Assembly: GCA_002378605.1 (NCBI GenBank)
Contig: DFSK01000170.1
Location: 4,368 to 10,149 of the forward strand
Source: Alphaproteobacteria bacterium UBA3439
GTDB taxonomy: Bacteria > Pseudomonadota > Alphaproteobacteria > Puniceispirillales > Puniceispirillaceae
Length of the DNA: 5,782 nucleotides
Direction of reading: 5' to 3'
The notes under the pieces are model-generated. The model did no database searches, was not told the DNA's origin, and saw only the letters and a list, made by a program, of their open reading frames with translations. Shown piece after piece: positions 5,711-5,782 of this stretch. The translations under genes were made by a program, and so were the position numbers. Numbering within the stretch: the first letter of the stretch is position 1; every line of letters starts with the position of its first letter.

Positions 5711-5782
5711 TGGTACGGAGAGGGGGACTCGAACCCCCACGATCGTTACGATCTCTGGATTTTAAGTCCAGTGCGTCTACCA
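5711..5782 (-). tRNA. tRNA-Leu (anticodon UAA), 5' end cut by window edge
   Basis: The 3' 72 nt of a class II tRNA. Read on the minus strand it has the D-loop end (GGTAGACGCA), anticodon stem CTGGA/TCCAG with loop CTTAAAA giving anticodon TAA (5764-5762), a long variable arm with a GATCG/CGATC stem, the T-arm GGGGG TTCGAGT CCCCC, the 3' acceptor strand TCTCCGT, discriminator A and an encoded CCA (5713-5711). The long variable arm, discriminator A and anticodon together identify leucine. The 5' acceptor strand and first D-stem bases lie beyond the window. Confidence 0.95.

Noticed and set aside
5711..5782. tRNA 3' end as an integration (attachment) site
   Set aside because: No integrase, direct repeat of the tRNA 3' end or foreign-looking cargo is present; the neighbour is an ordinary cold-shock gene.

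Overview
This window looks like ordinary chromosomal housekeeping DNA from an alphaproteobacterium of moderate GC content, about half G+C by eye. The signs are an alphaproteobacterial-style methionine aminopeptidase (VVRDF-GHGLG-VFH block), a stand-alone CinA/MoCF-domain gene next to it, and a rhomboid protease whose N-terminus and C-terminal tail look typical of that class. A marine SAR116-like lineage would fit the GC content and gene style, but that is a guess; only the class is reasonably supported. I see no phage, insertion sequence, CRISPR array or defence module.

Layout from left to right. A 3'-truncated map gene (methionine aminopeptidase) runs leftwards off the window. Across a 213-nt divergent spacer lies a rightward gene for a CinA-like molybdopterin-binding-domain protein. 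It converges, with only 40 nt between stops, on a leftward rhomboid intramembrane serine protease. After a divergent spacer of about 300 nt comes a rightward pair, apt (adenine phosphoribosyltransferase) and a compact 5'-methylthioadenosine/S-adenosylhomocysteine-type nucleosidase, which overlap by 8 nt. A 232-nt spacer leads to a rightward TauD/TfdA-family 2-oxoglutarate dioxygenase. A strong hairpin separates it from a leftward cold-shock protein gene with a dyad-rich upstream region. The right edge cuts through a leftward tRNA-Leu(UAA).

The clearest functional link is apt plus the nucleosidase. The nucleosidase would release adenine from methylthioadenosine (and possibly S-adenosylhomocysteine), and Apt would convert that adenine with PRPP to AMP, a two-step salvage unit that appears translationally coupled. 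The other genes look like neighbours rather than one pathway.

I found no convincing undescribed system. The points most worth checking are the TauD-like enzyme, which keeps the iron and 2-oxoglutarate residues but has Val where E. coli TauD has the sulfonate-binding His70; the nucleosidase, about 49 residues shorter than the E. coli enzyme with every catalytic residue kept; and the two perfect dyads upstream of the cold-shock gene. Residue comparisons with E. coli proteins were made by eye from remembered sequences.
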